32,243 bases of DNA from Weissella viridescens. Its GTDB lineage: Bacteria > Bacillota > Bacilli > Lactobacillales > Lactobacillaceae. Where the stretch lies: the NCBI RefSeq assembly GCF_003862435.1, contig NZ_RHGY01000010.1, positions 1 through 32,243 on the forward strand. The letters are read 5' to 3'. Both the position numbers and the translations under genes were made by a program. The notes beneath the pieces were generated by a model. It was not told the DNA's origin, did no database searches, and saw nothing but the letters and a program-made list of their open reading frames with translations. Shown here one piece after another: positions 9,120-18,000 of this stretch. How positions within the stretch are numbered: position 1 is the first letter of the stretch; each line of letters begins with the position of its first letter.

Positions 9120-9797
9120 ATGAAAAAAGTACTGATTGTCATGACAAATGTACCAACATATGGTGAAGCCAATGACGCCACAGGGCTCTGGCTTGGCGAA
9201 GTCACTGAATTTGTGGAAGAACTAGAAAAAGCGGGTATTGCAGTTGACTATACAAGTCCAAAAGGTGGGTACATCCCGATTGATCCACGTAGTCTTAAAT
9301 ATGCAGACGCTTCCATTATGGATTATTATCGGTCACCAAACTTTATCGATCGGGCTTTGACGAACTCAATTCCAGCTAATGCAGTTGATGCAGATGCATA
9401 CGATGCCATCTATTATAGTGGTGGCCATGGTGTGATGTGGGATTTTCCAAACAATCCGTACCTTCAAAGAATTAGTGAGCGGATTTACCAAAACGGTGGC
9501 TATATCACATCGGTGTGTCACGGAATTGCCGGGCTGTTTTATTTACAAGATGAACAAAAGAATCCCCTGATTACGGGTCGTAAAATTACTGGATTTACAA
9601 ATGGTGAAGAATTGTTAAGCGGGAAAATCAAACAAGTGCCATTTAGTAATGAGCAATTAGCACAGGAAAAAGGGGCTAAGTTTGAAAAGAAACGTCCGTA
9701 TAAACCATTCGCAATTCAAGACGGTCAGTTTATTACAGGTCAAAATCCATTCTCACCACGACAAGTCGCAACGCTTTTAATTAAAAATCTACGTTAA
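9120..9797 (+). CDS. DJ-1/PfpI family protein (type 1 glutamine amidotransferase-like, Hsp31-like)
   Basis: This 225-aa cytoplasmic protein has the Hsp31/glyoxalase III-like subgroup signature of the DJ-1/PfpI superfamily: TGLWLGE with Glu27, SGGHGVMWDFP at 100-110, and the nucleophile elbow SVCHGIAG with Cys133-His134. Members act on reactive carbonyls such as methylglyoxal or as stress chaperones/deglycases. Which activity applies here is not readable from sequence. AAAGGAG lies 7-8 bases before ATG. It is the first gene of an operon with an epimerase-like protein (20-bp gap) and an ArsR regulator, suggesting induction by a reactive small molecule. Confidence 0.87.
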   Translation: MKKVLIVMTNVPTYGEANDATGLWLGEVTEFVEELEKAGIAVDYTSPKGGYIPIDPRSLKYADASIMDYYRSPNFIDRALTNSIPANAVDADAYDAIYYSGGHGVMWDFPNNPYLQRISERIYQNGGYITSVCHGIAGLFYLQDEQKNPLITGRKITGFTNGEELLSGKIKQVPFSNEQLAQEKGAKFEKKRPYKPFAIQDGQFITGQNPFSPRQVATLLIKNLR

Positions 9798-9817
9798 CTC
9801 ATGAAAGGAGCAAACTT

Positions 9818-10741
9818 ATGCAAACAATTCTTGGAAGTAATGGACAAATTGGTCAGGAACTAGCGAAAGCTTTATACGCTGAATACACGCACGATATTCG
9901 TTTAGTAAGTCGAAAGCCACACCAGGTACACGCCACTGATGAACTGGTTGCAGCAGATTTATTGCAATATGATCAAGCTTTACAGGCCATTGCAGGCAGT
10001 GAAATCGTCTATTTTACGGTAGGCTTACCTTATTCACTCTGGGACACTCAATTTAGACTAATTTTGCAGAATGTGATTAAGGCTAGTCAAGTGGTGGGCG
10101 CCAAACTCGTGTATTTCGATAATACGTATATGTACCCCAAAGATGATACGGTTCAAGTTGAAAGTACACCAATTGCCCCAGTTGGACCGAATTCTACAAT
10201 CCGCGCGGAAATGACGAAAATGGTGCTAGATGCGATTGAAACTGATAATTTAGAAGCGGTGATTGTGCGGGCACCTGAATTCTATGGTCCAGGTCAAACA
10301 CAAAGTATTACGAACTCAATGCTCTTAGACCCCATTAAACAGGGAAAACGGGGCTATATTCCAGTTAGTCGAACCACATTGCGCACCTTAATTTGGACAC
10401 CTGATGCTAGTCGAGCCATGGCATTAGTTGGAAATACACCCACTGCATACGGACAAACGTGGCATTTACCAACAGCCACAAGTTTGTCTTATCAAGATAT
10501 GGTGCAAAAGGCAGAACGTATTCTCAAGCACGAAGTTAAGACGCTAACAGTTCCCATGTGGGCTTTTAAAGTTGGAAGTTGGTTCAAACCTGAAATTAAA
10601 AATATGAGCGAATTGCTACCACGCTATCAGTATGATAATGTCTTTAACTCGGATAAGTTTCAAAAGGCTTTTCCGGATTTTGAAGTCACATCAATTGATC
10701 AAGGCTTGATGCAAATTTTCAAAGAGGCCCATGATATTTAA
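9818..10741 (+). CDS. NAD(P)-binding epimerase/dehydratase-like protein (atypical SDR)
   Basis: This 307-aa Rossmann-fold protein of the NAD-dependent epimerase/dehydratase group has the dinucleotide-binding loop GSNGQIG at residues 6-12 directly at the N-terminus. Further family segments are YFTVGLPYSLWDTQF, VYFDNTYMYPKDD (the YxxxK region, here of atypical spacing), IRAEMTKMVLDA and VRAPEFYGPGQTQS. Substrate is unknown; similar proteins are annotated as NAD-dependent epimerases or NmrA-like redox proteins. GAAAGGAG precedes the ATG. It lies 20 bases after the DJ-1-like gene and 14 bases before the ArsR gene, so the three are almost certainly co-transcribed. Confidence 0.82.
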   Translation: MQTILGSNGQIGQELAKALYAEYTHDIRLVSRKPHQVHATDELVAADLLQYDQALQAIAGSEIVYFTVGLPYSLWDTQFRLILQNVIKASQVVGAKLVYFDNTYMYPKDDTVQVESTPIAPVGPNSTIRAEMTKMVLDAIETDNLEAVIVRAPEFYGPGQTQSITNSMLLDPIKQGKRGYIPVSRTTLRTLIWTPDASRAMALVGNTPTAYGQTWHLPTATSLSYQDMVQKAERILKHEVKTLTVPMWAFKVGSWFKPEIKNMSELLPRYQYDNVFNSDKFQKAFPDFEVTSIDQGLMQIFKEAHDI

Positions 10742-10755
10742 GAAAGGTATCAGGT

Positions 10756-11088
10756 ATGAGCAAACAATCGGATTTAAGTGAACAAATTAACCATGATTTC
10801 TCGGAAGTGACGGATTTACTGGTTGCATTAGGGGATAAAAAACGGTTAGAAATTCTCTCTAAACTCATCACGGCATATCACCAAGAACCACTATGTGTTA
10901 AGGATTTAACGGAATTGACTAATCTTTCGCGCCCAGCTGTCTCGCATCATTTAAAAATTCTGAAAGATGCTGGGATTATTAACTATACCAAGCAGGGGAC
11001 GCAAAGCTATTACTATATTGATAATGTGCAATCAAATATCGATAAAATGCAACATTTAACAAATGATTTACTGAAAATCACGTGTTAA
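10756..11088 (+). CDS. ArsR-family winged-helix transcriptional regulator
   Basis: This 110-aa protein has a typical ArsR/SmtB winged helix: LGDKKRLEILSKL, then CVKDLTELTNLSRPAVSHHL as the recognition helix-turn-helix, then the wing KQGTQSYYYI. The classic metal site ELCVCDL appears as PLCVKDL, so only the first cysteine (Cys47) is kept; a second cysteine is the last residue (Cys110). This argues against a canonical As/Cd/Zn sensor and allows redox or electrophile sensing through Cys47, which is inference. It is the last gene of the DJ-1/epimerase operon and probably represses it. No terminator separates it from the downstream pox promoter. Confidence 0.87.
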   Translation: MSKQSDLSEQINHDFSEVTDLLVALGDKKRLEILSKLITAYHQEPLCVKDLTELTNLSRPAVSHHLKILKDAGIINYTKQGTQSYYYIDNVQSNIDKMQHLTNDLLKITC

Positions 11089-11099
11089 GATAACTTTCC

Positions 11100-11128
11100 T
11101 TGACACTGCAGGTTCAATTCGCTACAAT
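11100..11128 (+). promoter_or_regulatory. Promoter of pyruvate oxidase gene
   Basis: A perfect TTGACA (11100-11105) and TACAAT (11123-11128) are separated by 17 bases, giving a start point near 11135. This is a strong housekeeping-type promoter placed 12 bases after the arsR stop codon. Confidence 0.85.
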
Positions 11129-11135
11129 ATAGTAA

Positions 11136-11149
11136 AGAAAGCGCTTACA
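11136..11149 (+). promoter_or_regulatory. cre site (CcpA operator) at the pox start point
   Basis: AGAAAGCGCTTACA matches the cre consensus TGWAARCGYTWWCA at 13 of 14 positions. It lies from about +1 to +15 relative to the predicted start point, a position where CcpA normally represses. This predicts glucose repression of pox. Confidence 0.8.
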
Positions 11150-11178
11150 AGGGCGTTACATCAGAGGGGGATAAACTT

Positions 11179-13002
11179 ATGTCAGATAAGAAGATTTCAG
11201 CAGGACTAGCAGCATTAAAGGTTATGGAAGGCTGGGGTGTCGAAACAATCTACGGTATTCCATCAGGAACATTAAGTGGATTCATGAATGCCATGGGAGA
11301 TCCAGAGAACAAGATTAAGTTCTTGCAAGTCAAGCATGAAGAAGTTGGGGCGATGGCTGCCGTGATGCAAAAGAAGTTTGGTGGTCAACTAGGTGTGACA
11401 ATCGGTTCTGGTGGGCCTGGAGCAACGCATTTGATTAATGGATTGTATGATGCAGCTATGGATAATGTGCCAGTTCTTGCTATCTTGGGTTCAAAGCCAG
11501 TGCGTGAATTGAACATGGATTCATTCCAAGAATTGAACCAAAACCCAATGTACGAGAATATTGCGGTTTATAATCGTCGTGTGGCAACACCAGAACAATT
11601 GCCACATTTGGTTGATGATGCGATTCGTACAGCGATTGCCAAGCGTGGAGTTGCAGTGCTTGAAGTGCCAACTGACTTTGGTTTTGCCGAAGTGGATGAA
11701 GAATCATTGTATTCAACACCACTTTATTCATCTGGATCAGAATTCCAAAACTATCGTTCAGCTCCTGTCTTAGAATCAGAAATTGATGCAGCCGTTGACT
11801 TGTTAGAACAAGCTAAGCGTCCCGTCATTTATGCTGGAGTTGGAACGATGGGACATGGAAGTGCGGTACAAGATTTAGCACGTAAGCTAAAGGCACCCGT
11901 CATTACCACTGGTAAAAACTATGAGACTTTTGAATGGGATTTTGAAGGCCTAACAGGTTCAACTTTCCGTGTGGGTTGGAAGCCAGCCAATGAAATGATT
12001 TTGGAAGCCGACACAGTGCTATTTGTTGGATCAAACTTCCCATTCTCGGAGGTACAAGGAACTTTCCGCAATGTTGATAAGTTTATCCAAATTGATAACA
12101 ATCCGGCTATGATGGGAAAGCGTCATGAAACGGACGTTGCCATTTTGGGTGATGCCGGGGAAGCAATTGATGCGATTCTTGATAAGATTACGCCAGTAGA
12201 AAATTCTGCATGGTGGAATGCTAACGTCAAGAACGTTCAAAACTGGCATGAGTATATGGACAAGTTGGAGCATAAGACTGAAGGACCCTTGCAAGCCTAC
12301 CAAGTTTACAACGCCATCAATAAGTATGCGGATGATGATGCCATTTACTCAACCGATGTTGGAAATGTGACCCAATTGTCACTTCGTCACTTGCACATGA
12401 CACCAAAGAATATGTGGCGTACATCACCATTGTTTGCCACAATGGGAATTGGTTTGCCTGGTGGGATTGGGGCTAAGAAGACATATCCTAACCGTCAAGT
12501 TTGGAATTTGATGGGTGATGGGGCCTTCTCAATGACCTATCCCGATGTTGTAACCAACGTGCGCTATAACTTGCCCGTGATTAATATTGTCTTCACGAAT
12601 AAAGAGTACGGATTTATTAAGGACAAGTACGAAGACACCAATGAATACAATTTTGGGGTCGACTTTACTGATGTTGATTACGCTAAGGTTGCAGAAGCCC
12701 AAGGGGCAGTTGGCTTGACGGTTCGTCGAATTGAGGATATTGATGAAGTCATGCAAGAAGCTGTGGCTCAATATAAGCAAGGACGTGTTGTTGTCGTTGA
12801 TGCTAAGATTACCCAAGACCGTCCAATTCCGGTTGAGACATTGAAGGTGGATCCAAAGCTTTATGGTGATGATGTCGTTAAGGCGTACAAGGAAAAGTAC
12901 GAAGCTGAAGACCTCGTGCCACTTCGTGAATTCCTAGAAGCTGAAGGACTAGAATCACGTTATATCAAGGAAAATGATACTGATAACAAGTATAGTTTCT
13001 AA
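11179..13002 (+). CDS. pox: Pyruvate oxidase
   Basis: This 607-aa ThDP- and FAD-dependent enzyme converts pyruvate, phosphate and O2 to acetyl phosphate, CO2 and H2O2. The N-terminal ThDP pyrimidine domain shows [11 protein letters not shown] with the catalytic Glu, [16 protein letters not shown], and [21 protein letters not shown], which is typical of lactic acid bacterial Pox/SpxB rather than acetolactate synthase. A central FAD domain follows ([32 protein letters not shown]). The C-terminal ThDP diphosphate domain carries [14 protein letters not shown] with the GDG...N metal motif. Length matches the family (about 590-610 aa). AGAGGGGG lies upstream of the ATG. It is a single-gene transcript with its own promoter, cre site and terminator. 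Acetyl phosphate feeds an extra ATP via acetate kinase. Confidence 0.95.
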   Translation: MSDKKISAGLAALKVMEGWGVETIYGIPSGTLSGFMNAMGDPENKIKFLQVKHEEVGAMAAVMQKKFGGQLGVTIGSGGPGATHLINGLYDAAMDNVPVLAILGSKPVRELNMDSFQELNQNPMYENIAVYNRRVATPEQLPHLVDDAIRTAIAKRGVAVLEVPTDFGFAEVDEESLYSTPLYSSGSEFQNYRSAPVLESEIDAAVDLLEQAKRPVIYAGVGTMGHGSAVQDLARKLKAPVITTGKNYETFEWDFEGLTGSTFRVGWKPANEMILEADTVLFVGSNFPFSEVQGTFRNVDKFIQIDNNPAMMGKRHETDVAILGDAGEAIDAILDKITPVENSAWWNANVKNVQNWHEYMDKLEHKTEGPLQAYQVYNAINKYADDDAIYSTDVGNVTQLSLRHLHMTPKNMWRTSPLFATMGIGLPGGIGAKKTYPNRQVWNLMGDGAFSMTYPDVVTNVRYNLPVINIVFTNKEYGFIKDKYEDTNEYNFGVDFTDVDYAKVAEAQGAVGLTVRRIEDIDEVMQEAVAQYKQGRVVVVDAKITQDRPIPVETLKVDPKLYGDDVVKAYKEKYEAEDLVPLREFLEAEGLESRYIKENDTDNKYSF

Positions 13003-13033
13003 GCTGGCGTATAAAATTCACTTATGATAAATC

Positions 13034-13073
13034 AAAAGACGTTCAACTCATTTAAGAGTCGAACGTCTTTTTT
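13034..13073. terminator. Bidirectional terminator between pox and mleR
   Basis: AAAAGACGTTC (13034-13044) pairs with GAACGTCTTTT (13061-13071), extended by an inner ACTC/GAGT pairing. There is a T-run downstream on plus and an A-run upstream that serves the minus strand. It can end the two convergent transcripts. Confidence 0.87.
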
Positions 13074-13947
13074 AATTGAGATGGTTAATAAGCCCCTCAA
13101 GCTGACGCGTCATGGCGTCGGCATTCTCTTGAATGCGGCTTACAGCATAGATGTTAAACGTTGGTAAATCTGCATCAGTTAATTTAATTTGTTTTAAATC
13201 CTGATCGACATCAGTTAAGGCAAGGGTGGTGATAAAACTCATCCCACCGTGTTGACGGACTAAGTCTTTTAAAAGCGTGAGATTACTGGTTTGGTACGAA
13301 ATGGTGGGGTGCACACCATTATTTTCACTGAGTTGGGTAAAGACCGAATTGTGAACAAAACTTTCATTTAATAGGATAAATTTTTGTTGATCTAAATCTT
13401 TGAATGAAAGCTGATCTGGAGCGGCCTGATCTGCAGTAACGAGTACAAATGGATAGGCACTAATCTGTTTACATTGAACATTTTGGAGTCCTGTCGGTGG
13501 CGTAGGTGCACCAATGAGCGCCATATCTAACTGCCCCAGACTCACCTTGTTGATTAAATCGATACTACCATTTTCAATGGTTTGTACATGTTCTAAAAGA
13601 TTATGTTCAAGAAGTAAATGACTGAGTTGCGGAGCGTAGTAGGTGGCAATGATTGGTGGCAGTCCTAGCGTCAATTTTTGCTGCGTCTGAAGCTTGATTT
13701 CAGATTGGGCAAAATGATATTCGGCAACGATTTTTTGTGCAGCCAGATAGAGTGTTGAACCTGCGGGAGTTAGCGAAATGGTTTTATGAGATTGGTCTCG
13801 TTTGATTAACTGAGCTTCAAAGTGTTCTTCAAGGCGTTTAATAGCATACGTCACACTGGGCTGACTAATATCAAAGTGCTTGGCGACTGCTGTAAATGAG
13901 TGTGTTTCAGCTAAATCAATAAAATAAGATAAATCGTTAATATTCAT
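13072..13947 (-). CDS. mleR: LysR-family transcriptional regulator, MleR-type
   Basis: This 291-aa regulator has an N-terminal LysR winged helix-turn-helix (residues 18-43, FTAVAKHFDISQPSVTYAIK) and a C-terminal ligand-binding domain (LTLGLPPIIATYYAP, DMALIGAP, FVLVTADQ). It is divergent from the malolactic enzyme gene, the arrangement of the known activator MleR, so it is expected to switch on mleS in response to malate. The start at 13947 is chosen over 13965 because GGAG lies 6 bases before that ATG and the protein then begins MNINDLSYF, the usual LysR start. Function is inferred from position and similarity. Confidence 0.88.
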   Translation of the reverse strand: MNINDLSYFIDLAETHSFTAVAKHFDISQPSVTYAIKRLEEHFEAQLIKRDQSHKTISLTPAGSTLYLAAQKIVAEYHFAQSEIKLQTQQKLTLGLPPIIATYYAPQLSHLLLEHNLLEHVQTIENGSIDLINKVSLGQLDMALIGAPTPPTGLQNVQCKQISAYPFVLVTADQAAPDQLSFKDLDQQKFILLNESFVHNSVFTQLSENNGVHPTISYQTSNLTLLKDLVRQHGGMSFITTLALTDVDQDLKQIKLTDADLPTFNIYAVSRIQENADAMTRQLEGLINHLN

Positions 13948-13965
13948 GCGATGCTCCAATCTCAT

Positions 13966-13980
13966 ATAAGTATATCTTAT
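13966..13980. promoter_or_regulatory. LysR box between mleR and mleS
   Basis: ATAAG-N5-CTTAT is a perfect inverted repeat with the T-N11-A signature of LysR-type regulators. It is centred about 58 bases upstream of the predicted mleS start point, the usual recognition-site position, and sits immediately upstream of mleR, which would allow autorepression. Confidence 0.7.
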
Positions 13981-13994
13981 TATAACACGTGGGT

Positions 13995-14024
13995 TTGACT
14001 ATAAATTTAGGTGGTGACTACAAT
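13995..14024 (+). promoter_or_regulatory. Promoter of malolactic enzyme gene
   Basis: TTGACT (13995-14000) and TACAAT (14019-14024) are 18 bases apart. The slightly long spacing fits an activator-dependent promoter. Confidence 0.7.
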
Positions 14025-14068
14025 GTGGATATACATTAAATAAAAAGCAATTTATGGAGGCATTAAGC

Positions 14069-15691
14069 ATGCGTGGATATGAAGTATTAAATAACCCATT
14101 TTTAAATAAAGGGACTGGTTTCACCCAAGTTGAACGTGAAGAATTGGGGTTAATTGGATTACTTCCTAGTCATGTGCAAAGTATTGATGAGCAGGCCGAT
14201 CAAGCCTATGCACAATATCAAACAAAAGCAACAAACTTAGAAAAGCGGCTCTATCTTTCACAAATTTTTAACGAAAACCGGACGCTATTCTTTAATTTAT
14301 TGGATAAGCATGTGGCTGAATTTATGCCAGTTGTCTATGATCCCACAATTGCTGACTCGATCGAAAACTACTCAGCATTATTCGTGAACCCGCAGAATGC
14401 AGCGTTCTTAGACATCAACCATCCTGAAAACATCCAGGCAACTTTGGAGAACGCAGCCGATGGACGTGAAATTGACTTACTCGTGGTGACCGATGCCGAA
14501 GGAATCTTAGGTATTGGTGATTGGGGTGTGCAAGGTGTTGATATTGCTGTTGGTAAGTTAATGGTTTATACTGCTGCAGCCGGAATTGACCCTAGCCACG
14601 TGCTTCCGGTTTCAATTGATGCTGGAACCGATCGTCAGAGTCTTTTAGATGATCCAGCGTATCTTGGTAATCGTCAACCACGTGATCGCGGTGAAAACTT
14701 CTTTAACTTCGTAGATAAGTTTGTTAAAACTGCGCAATCATTGTTCCCTGAAATGTACTTACACTTTGAAGATTTTGGTCGTTCAACGGCAACGAAGATT
14801 TTGAATACGTATAAAGCTGACTGGCCAACCTTTAATGATGATATTCAAGGAACTGGGATTGTGGTGACAGCAGCGGTCCTTGGTGCACTCGCCATTACTG
14901 GTGAAGACATCAAGGATCAGGTATATTTGACCTACGGTGCTGGTTCAGCTGGGACTGGAATCGCCAACCGTGTCTTAGCTGAATTCATGCAACAAGGCCT
15001 TTCTGAGGAGGAAGCTCGTCAGCGATTCTACATGGTTGATAAACAAGGACTTCTATTTGAGGATGACGATACACTCACTGATGAGCAACGTCCATTTGCT
15101 CGCTCACGTGCAGAATTTGATCATCCAGAGGAGTTAACGAATTTGGAAGCGGTTGTTAAAGCCGTCCACCCAACGGTATTAGTTGGGACTTCGACGAACC
15201 CTGGTTCATTTACCAAGGAAATCGTTGAAGAAATGACCGCCAATACACCACATCCAAAGATTTTCCCTCTCTCAAATCCAACGCGTTTACATGAAGCAAT
15301 GCCAGCTGACATCATTAAGTGGTCAGATGGTAAAGCACTTGTTGCAGCTGGGGTTCCGGTTGCTCCGGTGACCTATAATGGTGTGACTTATGAAATCGGA
15401 CAAGCTAACAATATGCTCGTCTATCCTGGACTTGGTTTAGGGACGATTGTCTCACAAGCGCGGATCTTGTCTGATGGCATGATTTCTGCTGCTGCCCATG
15501 CATTAGGTGGCATGGTTGATGCAAGTCAACCAGGTGCTCCCGTATTGCCGCCAGTATCAAGCTTACGTGAAATGTCTGAACGTGTGGCAATTGCAGTGGC
15601 AAAGGAAGCTGTTGCTGAAGGGATTAACCGTCAGTCAATGCCTGACGTTGAAGCAGCCGTAAAGGATGCCGAATGGGTTCCTGAATATTAA
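14069..15691 (+). CDS. mleS: Malolactic enzyme (NAD- and Mn-dependent malate decarboxylase)
   Basis: This 540-aa cytoplasmic enzyme converts L-malate directly to L-lactate and CO2, helping pH homeostasis and proton motive force. The N-terminus [12 protein letters not shown] and [18 protein letters not shown] are characteristic of malolactic rather than malic enzymes. The malic domain follows ([44 protein letters not shown]), then the NAD domain with [11 protein letters not shown]. Length equals known malolactic enzymes (about 541 aa). The start at 14069 is preferred over 14054 because the upstream ATG lies inside the ribosome binding site GGAGG. The last 62 bp of coding sequence recur exactly at 17785-17846. 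No malate permease gene follows, unlike many mle operons. Confidence 0.95.
   Translation: MRGYEVLNNPFLNKGTGFTQVEREELGLIGLLPSHVQSIDEQADQAYAQYQTKATNLEKRLYLSQIFNENRTLFFNLLDKHVAEFMPVVYDPTIADSIENYSALFVNPQNAAFLDINHPENIQATLENAADGREIDLLVVTDAEGILGIGDWGVQGVDIAVGKLMVYTAAAGIDPSHVLPVSIDAGTDRQSLLDDPAYLGNRQPRDRGENFFNFVDKFVKTAQSLFPEMYLHFEDFGRSTATKILNTYKADWPTFNDDIQGTGIVVTAAVLGALAITGEDIKDQVYLTYGAGSAGTGIANRVLAEFMQQGLSEEEARQRFYMVDKQGLLFEDDDTLTDEQRPFARSRAEFDHPEELTNLEAVVKAVHPTVLVGTSTNPGSFTKEIVEEMTANTPHPKIFPLSNPTRLHEAMPADIIKWSDGKALVAAGVPVAPVTYNGVTYEIGQANNMLVYPGLGLGTIVSQARILSDGMISAAAHALGGMVDASQPGAPVLPPVSSLREMSERVAIAVAKEAVAEGINRQSMPDVEAAVKDAEWVPEY
15626..15687. repeat. 62-bp direct repeat, copy 1 (3' end of mleS)
   Basis: This segment of the mleS 3' end is identical over 62 bp to 17785-17846. 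The two copies are 2159 bp apart and enclose two unknown genes. Identity stops one codon before the stop: here the gene reads Pro-Glu-Tyr-stop, and in the copy Pro-Glu-stop. Confidence 0.95.
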
Positions 15692-15701
15692 TATTGATAA
15701 T

Positions 15702-15747
15702 AAAACACTGCTTAACGTACCTCATTGCCGTTAAGCGGTGTTTTTTT
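15702..15747 (+). terminator. Rho-independent terminator after mleS
   Basis: AACACTGCTTAACG pairs with CGTTAAGCGGTGTT (one G-T pair) around a 12-base loop, followed by seven T's. Confidence 0.88.
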
Positions 15748-15789
15748 GTTTATAAAAGTAAATCGTTTCGTCATGGACCTGTTTATCGG

Positions 15790-15795
15790 TATAAT
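15790..15795 (+). promoter_or_regulatory. -10 box upstream of the unknown 249-aa gene
   Basis: TATAAT lies about 50 bases before the start codon; the -35 region (TTCGTC at 15767-15772) is weak. Confidence 0.45.
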
Positions 15796-15844
15796 GAAAA
15801 TTAAATGCATAAATTAAGTTAGTGAATTAATCGGGGAGATAGTG

Positions 15845-16594
15845 ATGCCATACGTAATTGAACAAGATAGAGCAGTTATAAAAGAGATGACGCAAGAATT
15901 CTGTAATCAATTGCAGAATTATCGTTTTACAGATCAATTGGATAAGCTTTCTAAAAAAGAGTGTGTAGAATTTGATAATTTTGCGATTCGATTTAAAGAT
16001 GCTGATATGTTTTGGTCTAAGTATGATTTACCTCAACCGATAGATAAAAACTATGCAGTTATTCAGACTGATTTGTTATTTGAAGATGAAATTTTTGAAG
16101 TGGGTGGAGATGTGGTCGTGGCATACACTCCATTGGATGTTTTATTTGAATGTATGGTAAATGCCGTTAATGAATATATTAAAAATGGATGCGATAATTT
16201 GGATGAGTTAAAGCAAATATTGAAAAAAGCTAAGAAAAATTTTGGATTAGCTGGTTGGAAATATTCTGGTGGCCTCATGAATCAACAGAACATAGTTGAA
16301 ACACCCCAGCTAAGTAATATAGAAAAGCAACGGATATTGCGCATTAAATCGAGTGCTAAAAGTATACTGAACTATGTCTATTCAAATGGCTTAGATAAAA
16401 AAGGGTATGGTAGTATAGAAAAAATTGTCAAACAAATGGATACCATAATTAATGCAACCGATGTACCAACAATTAAAAAGTATGCGGGCTTTGCTAAGAG
16501 CATGACGAGGTGGTACGTTGATGATTCAACAAACTATCAAAGCCCTTTACTCTGGGAATTCTCTAAATTGGACGATAAAATAAAAAAATTATAA
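15845..16594 (+). CDS. Hypothetical protein, 249 aa, in the segment between mleS 3'-end repeats
   Basis: I do not recognise this protein. It is soluble with no signal peptide or membrane segment. The N-terminal half is acidic and aromatic (FDNFAIRFKDADMFWSKY, EVGGDVVVAYTPLDVLFE); the C-terminal half looks helical and lysine-rich (LSNIEKQRILRIKSSAK, KKYAGFAKSMTRWYVDD). Coding sequence is more AT-rich than mleS or pox, which together with the flanking 62-bp repeat suggests acquisition by transfer. GGGGAG lies about 7 bases before ATG 15845; a GTG at 15842 is a less likely start. It is followed after about 50 bases by another unknown gene on the same strand, so the two may be an operon. Confidence 0.75.
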   Translation: MPYVIEQDRAVIKEMTQEFCNQLQNYRFTDQLDKLSKKECVEFDNFAIRFKDADMFWSKYDLPQPIDKNYAVIQTDLLFEDEIFEVGGDVVVAYTPLDVLFECMVNAVNEYIKNGCDNLDELKQILKKAKKNFGLAGWKYSGGLMNQQNIVETPQLSNIEKQRILRIKSSAKSILNYVYSNGLDKKGYGSIEKIVKQMDTIINATDVPTIKKYAGFAKSMTRWYVDDSTNYQSPLLWEFSKLDDKIKKL

Positions 16595-16644
16595 TGTATC
16601 AGTAAATGCACATAGATCTAATCATGGAGAGTGCTATAGCCAAT

Positions 16645-17544
16645 ATGAAAAAGAAAATAATTGCTTTATCTATGCTGGTCGGATTGGGAATGGCTCTTGG
16701 CACAATAATGATTCAGCGTCATTATCAAGAAAAACAAGAAGTTAAGACGGTAAGCGATCAATACTACGCGGCCGCCAAAAAAGAAAATCAAAAAAGTGGT
16801 GTAAAGGATTATTTAAAACCGGCGGCTCCTGATAATTCTGATATCACCATTTATCGTAGTAAGCAAAATAATAAATACTACTTTATTAAGTCTAAAGAAG
16901 TGGGCATAGACACAAAGAGCCCAATCGTCGTGAATCGTAAGGGGCAGCTTTTAGGGAAAAGTGTATATATTCCGAGTTATGATACCAAAAAAATAAAATA
17001 CAAACCATATGTCCATTACTATGAAGTAGATTTAAGTAAAAACAACCATTCGGTGACTTTAGTTGATCACAAGAAGATTGAGGGACATATCGGGTCAAAA
17101 GTATATGAGTCTCACAAATACAATGTTAAGCATGCGGTAAAAAGTAGGAGAGAAATAACGCAATCTCAGATTAGTAAAAACCCCCACTTATTAAATGCAG
17201 CAATCATATATTATGGGTATTCAGAGATAAGTCAGTCTATTGGAAGATGGAATGAATTAGCGGAATCAAGTTCGGGCTGGAAAGTATATATTGATAAAAA
17301 TGGGCGACATTTGGCGTACGAAAATAGGCACGCTAAGCAGAGCGACCTAAAGTTACGACCAAATGAGTATCGAATTCAAGGTAATCAGGTTACCTATGAG
17401 AGTTTTATTGTTCACTCTAATGGTGAAGTGATGAAAAAAACGGTGAGCCTTCAAACTATTTTGAATTACGTAAATCGTGATCAGGATAGAGTGGCAGAAG
17501 TGTATAAAATGGAACACGAAATTTCTATTGAAAATCTAAAGTAG
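16645..17544 (+). CDS. Hypothetical membrane-anchored protein, about 299 aa
   Basis: The protein is unrecognised. It begins MKKKIIALSMLVGLGM, a positively charged start plus one hydrophobic segment (about residues 5-22), then a long hydrophilic domain rich in Lys, Tyr, Ser and Asn, predicted outside the membrane. No lipobox cysteine is present, so it is an N-anchored or secreted protein rather than a lipoprotein. The start is uncertain: ATGs at 16606, 16624 and 16645 are in frame. 16645 is chosen because it gives a normal signal-anchor start and GGAGAG lies 13 bases upstream, a long spacing. It is AT-rich like its upstream neighbour, with a terminator directly after it. Confidence 0.7.
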   Translation: MKKKIIALSMLVGLGMALGTIMIQRHYQEKQEVKTVSDQYYAAAKKENQKSGVKDYLKPAAPDNSDITIYRSKQNNKYYFIKSKEVGIDTKSPIVVNRKGQLLGKSVYIPSYDTKKIKYKPYVHYYEVDLSKNNHSVTLVDHKKIEGHIGSKVYESHKYNVKHAVKSRREITQSQISKNPHLLNAAIIYYGYSEISQSIGRWNELAESSSGWKVYIDKNGRHLAYENRHAKQSDLKLRPNEYRIQGNQVTYESFIVHSNGEVMKKTVSLQTILNYVNRDQDRVAEVYKMEHEISIENLK

Positions 17545-17549
17545 TACTG

Positions 17550-17594
17550 AAAAAAGCCCCAAACGCTCTTTTATAGCAATTTGTGGCTTTTTTT
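17550..17594 (+). terminator. Rho-independent terminator after the unknown membrane protein gene
   Basis: AAAAAAGCC-CCAAA pairs with TTTG-T-GGCTTTTTT with one internal mismatch, followed by T's. It lies within 10 bases of the stop codon. Confidence 0.75.
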
Positions 17595-17784
17595 GATTGG
17601 AGAATGGATGCTTAATATTATAACGATACTTGAAGCCTCTCCTAGCAAAAAATAAAAATTATTTAGCCCGGTCATGTGTAGTTCCATTTTTTTGTGAGAG
17701 ATTCGCCAAATCCTGATGAGATCATGCTCTACTAGTTAGAACAAATAGATGTTAATCTGCTTGAAAACATCAGTATTCCTAACC

Positions 17785-17846
17785 AACCGTCAGTCAATGC
17801 CTGACGTTGAAGCAGCCGTAAAGGATGCCGAATGGGTTCCTGAATA
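17785..17846. repeat. 62-bp direct repeat, copy 2 (orphan mleS 3' end)
   Basis: This is an exact copy of mleS bases 15626-15687, standing alone without the rest of the gene. In the mleS frame it still encodes the C-terminus and ends in an in-frame TAA. It resembles the leftover att site seen when an element integrates at the 3' end of a gene and restores the end of the gene. Confidence 0.95.
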
Positions 17847-17863
17847 AATAGAATGTATTTTTA

Positions 17864-17908
17864 AAAGCGCTGATTGTACTCGTTACTCTCAGTGTTTTTT
17901 TGTGTTCC
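17864..17908 (+). terminator. Terminator-like hairpin after the orphan mleS 3' end
   Basis: AGCGCTGA pairs with TCAGTGTT (two G-T pairs) followed by a T-run. It may be the original mleS terminator, now separated from the gene by the insert. Confidence 0.6.
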
Positions 17909-17985
17909 GACAATGGTCTTATTTTTGAACTTATGCTGTCGAAGGCCGGAAATATTATAGTGTTTTTTCTAATTTTCACAAGCAA

Positions 17986-18000
17986 AATGGCGGTTTCGTT
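17986..18000. repeat. 15-bp direct repeat AATGGCGGTTTCGTT, copy 1
   Basis: It is identical to 18223-18237, 237 bases further on. An inverted partial copy AACGAAAC lies between them at 18076-18083. Both copies open a tiny frame Met-Ala-Val-Ser but have no ribosome binding site. Confidence 0.7.
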
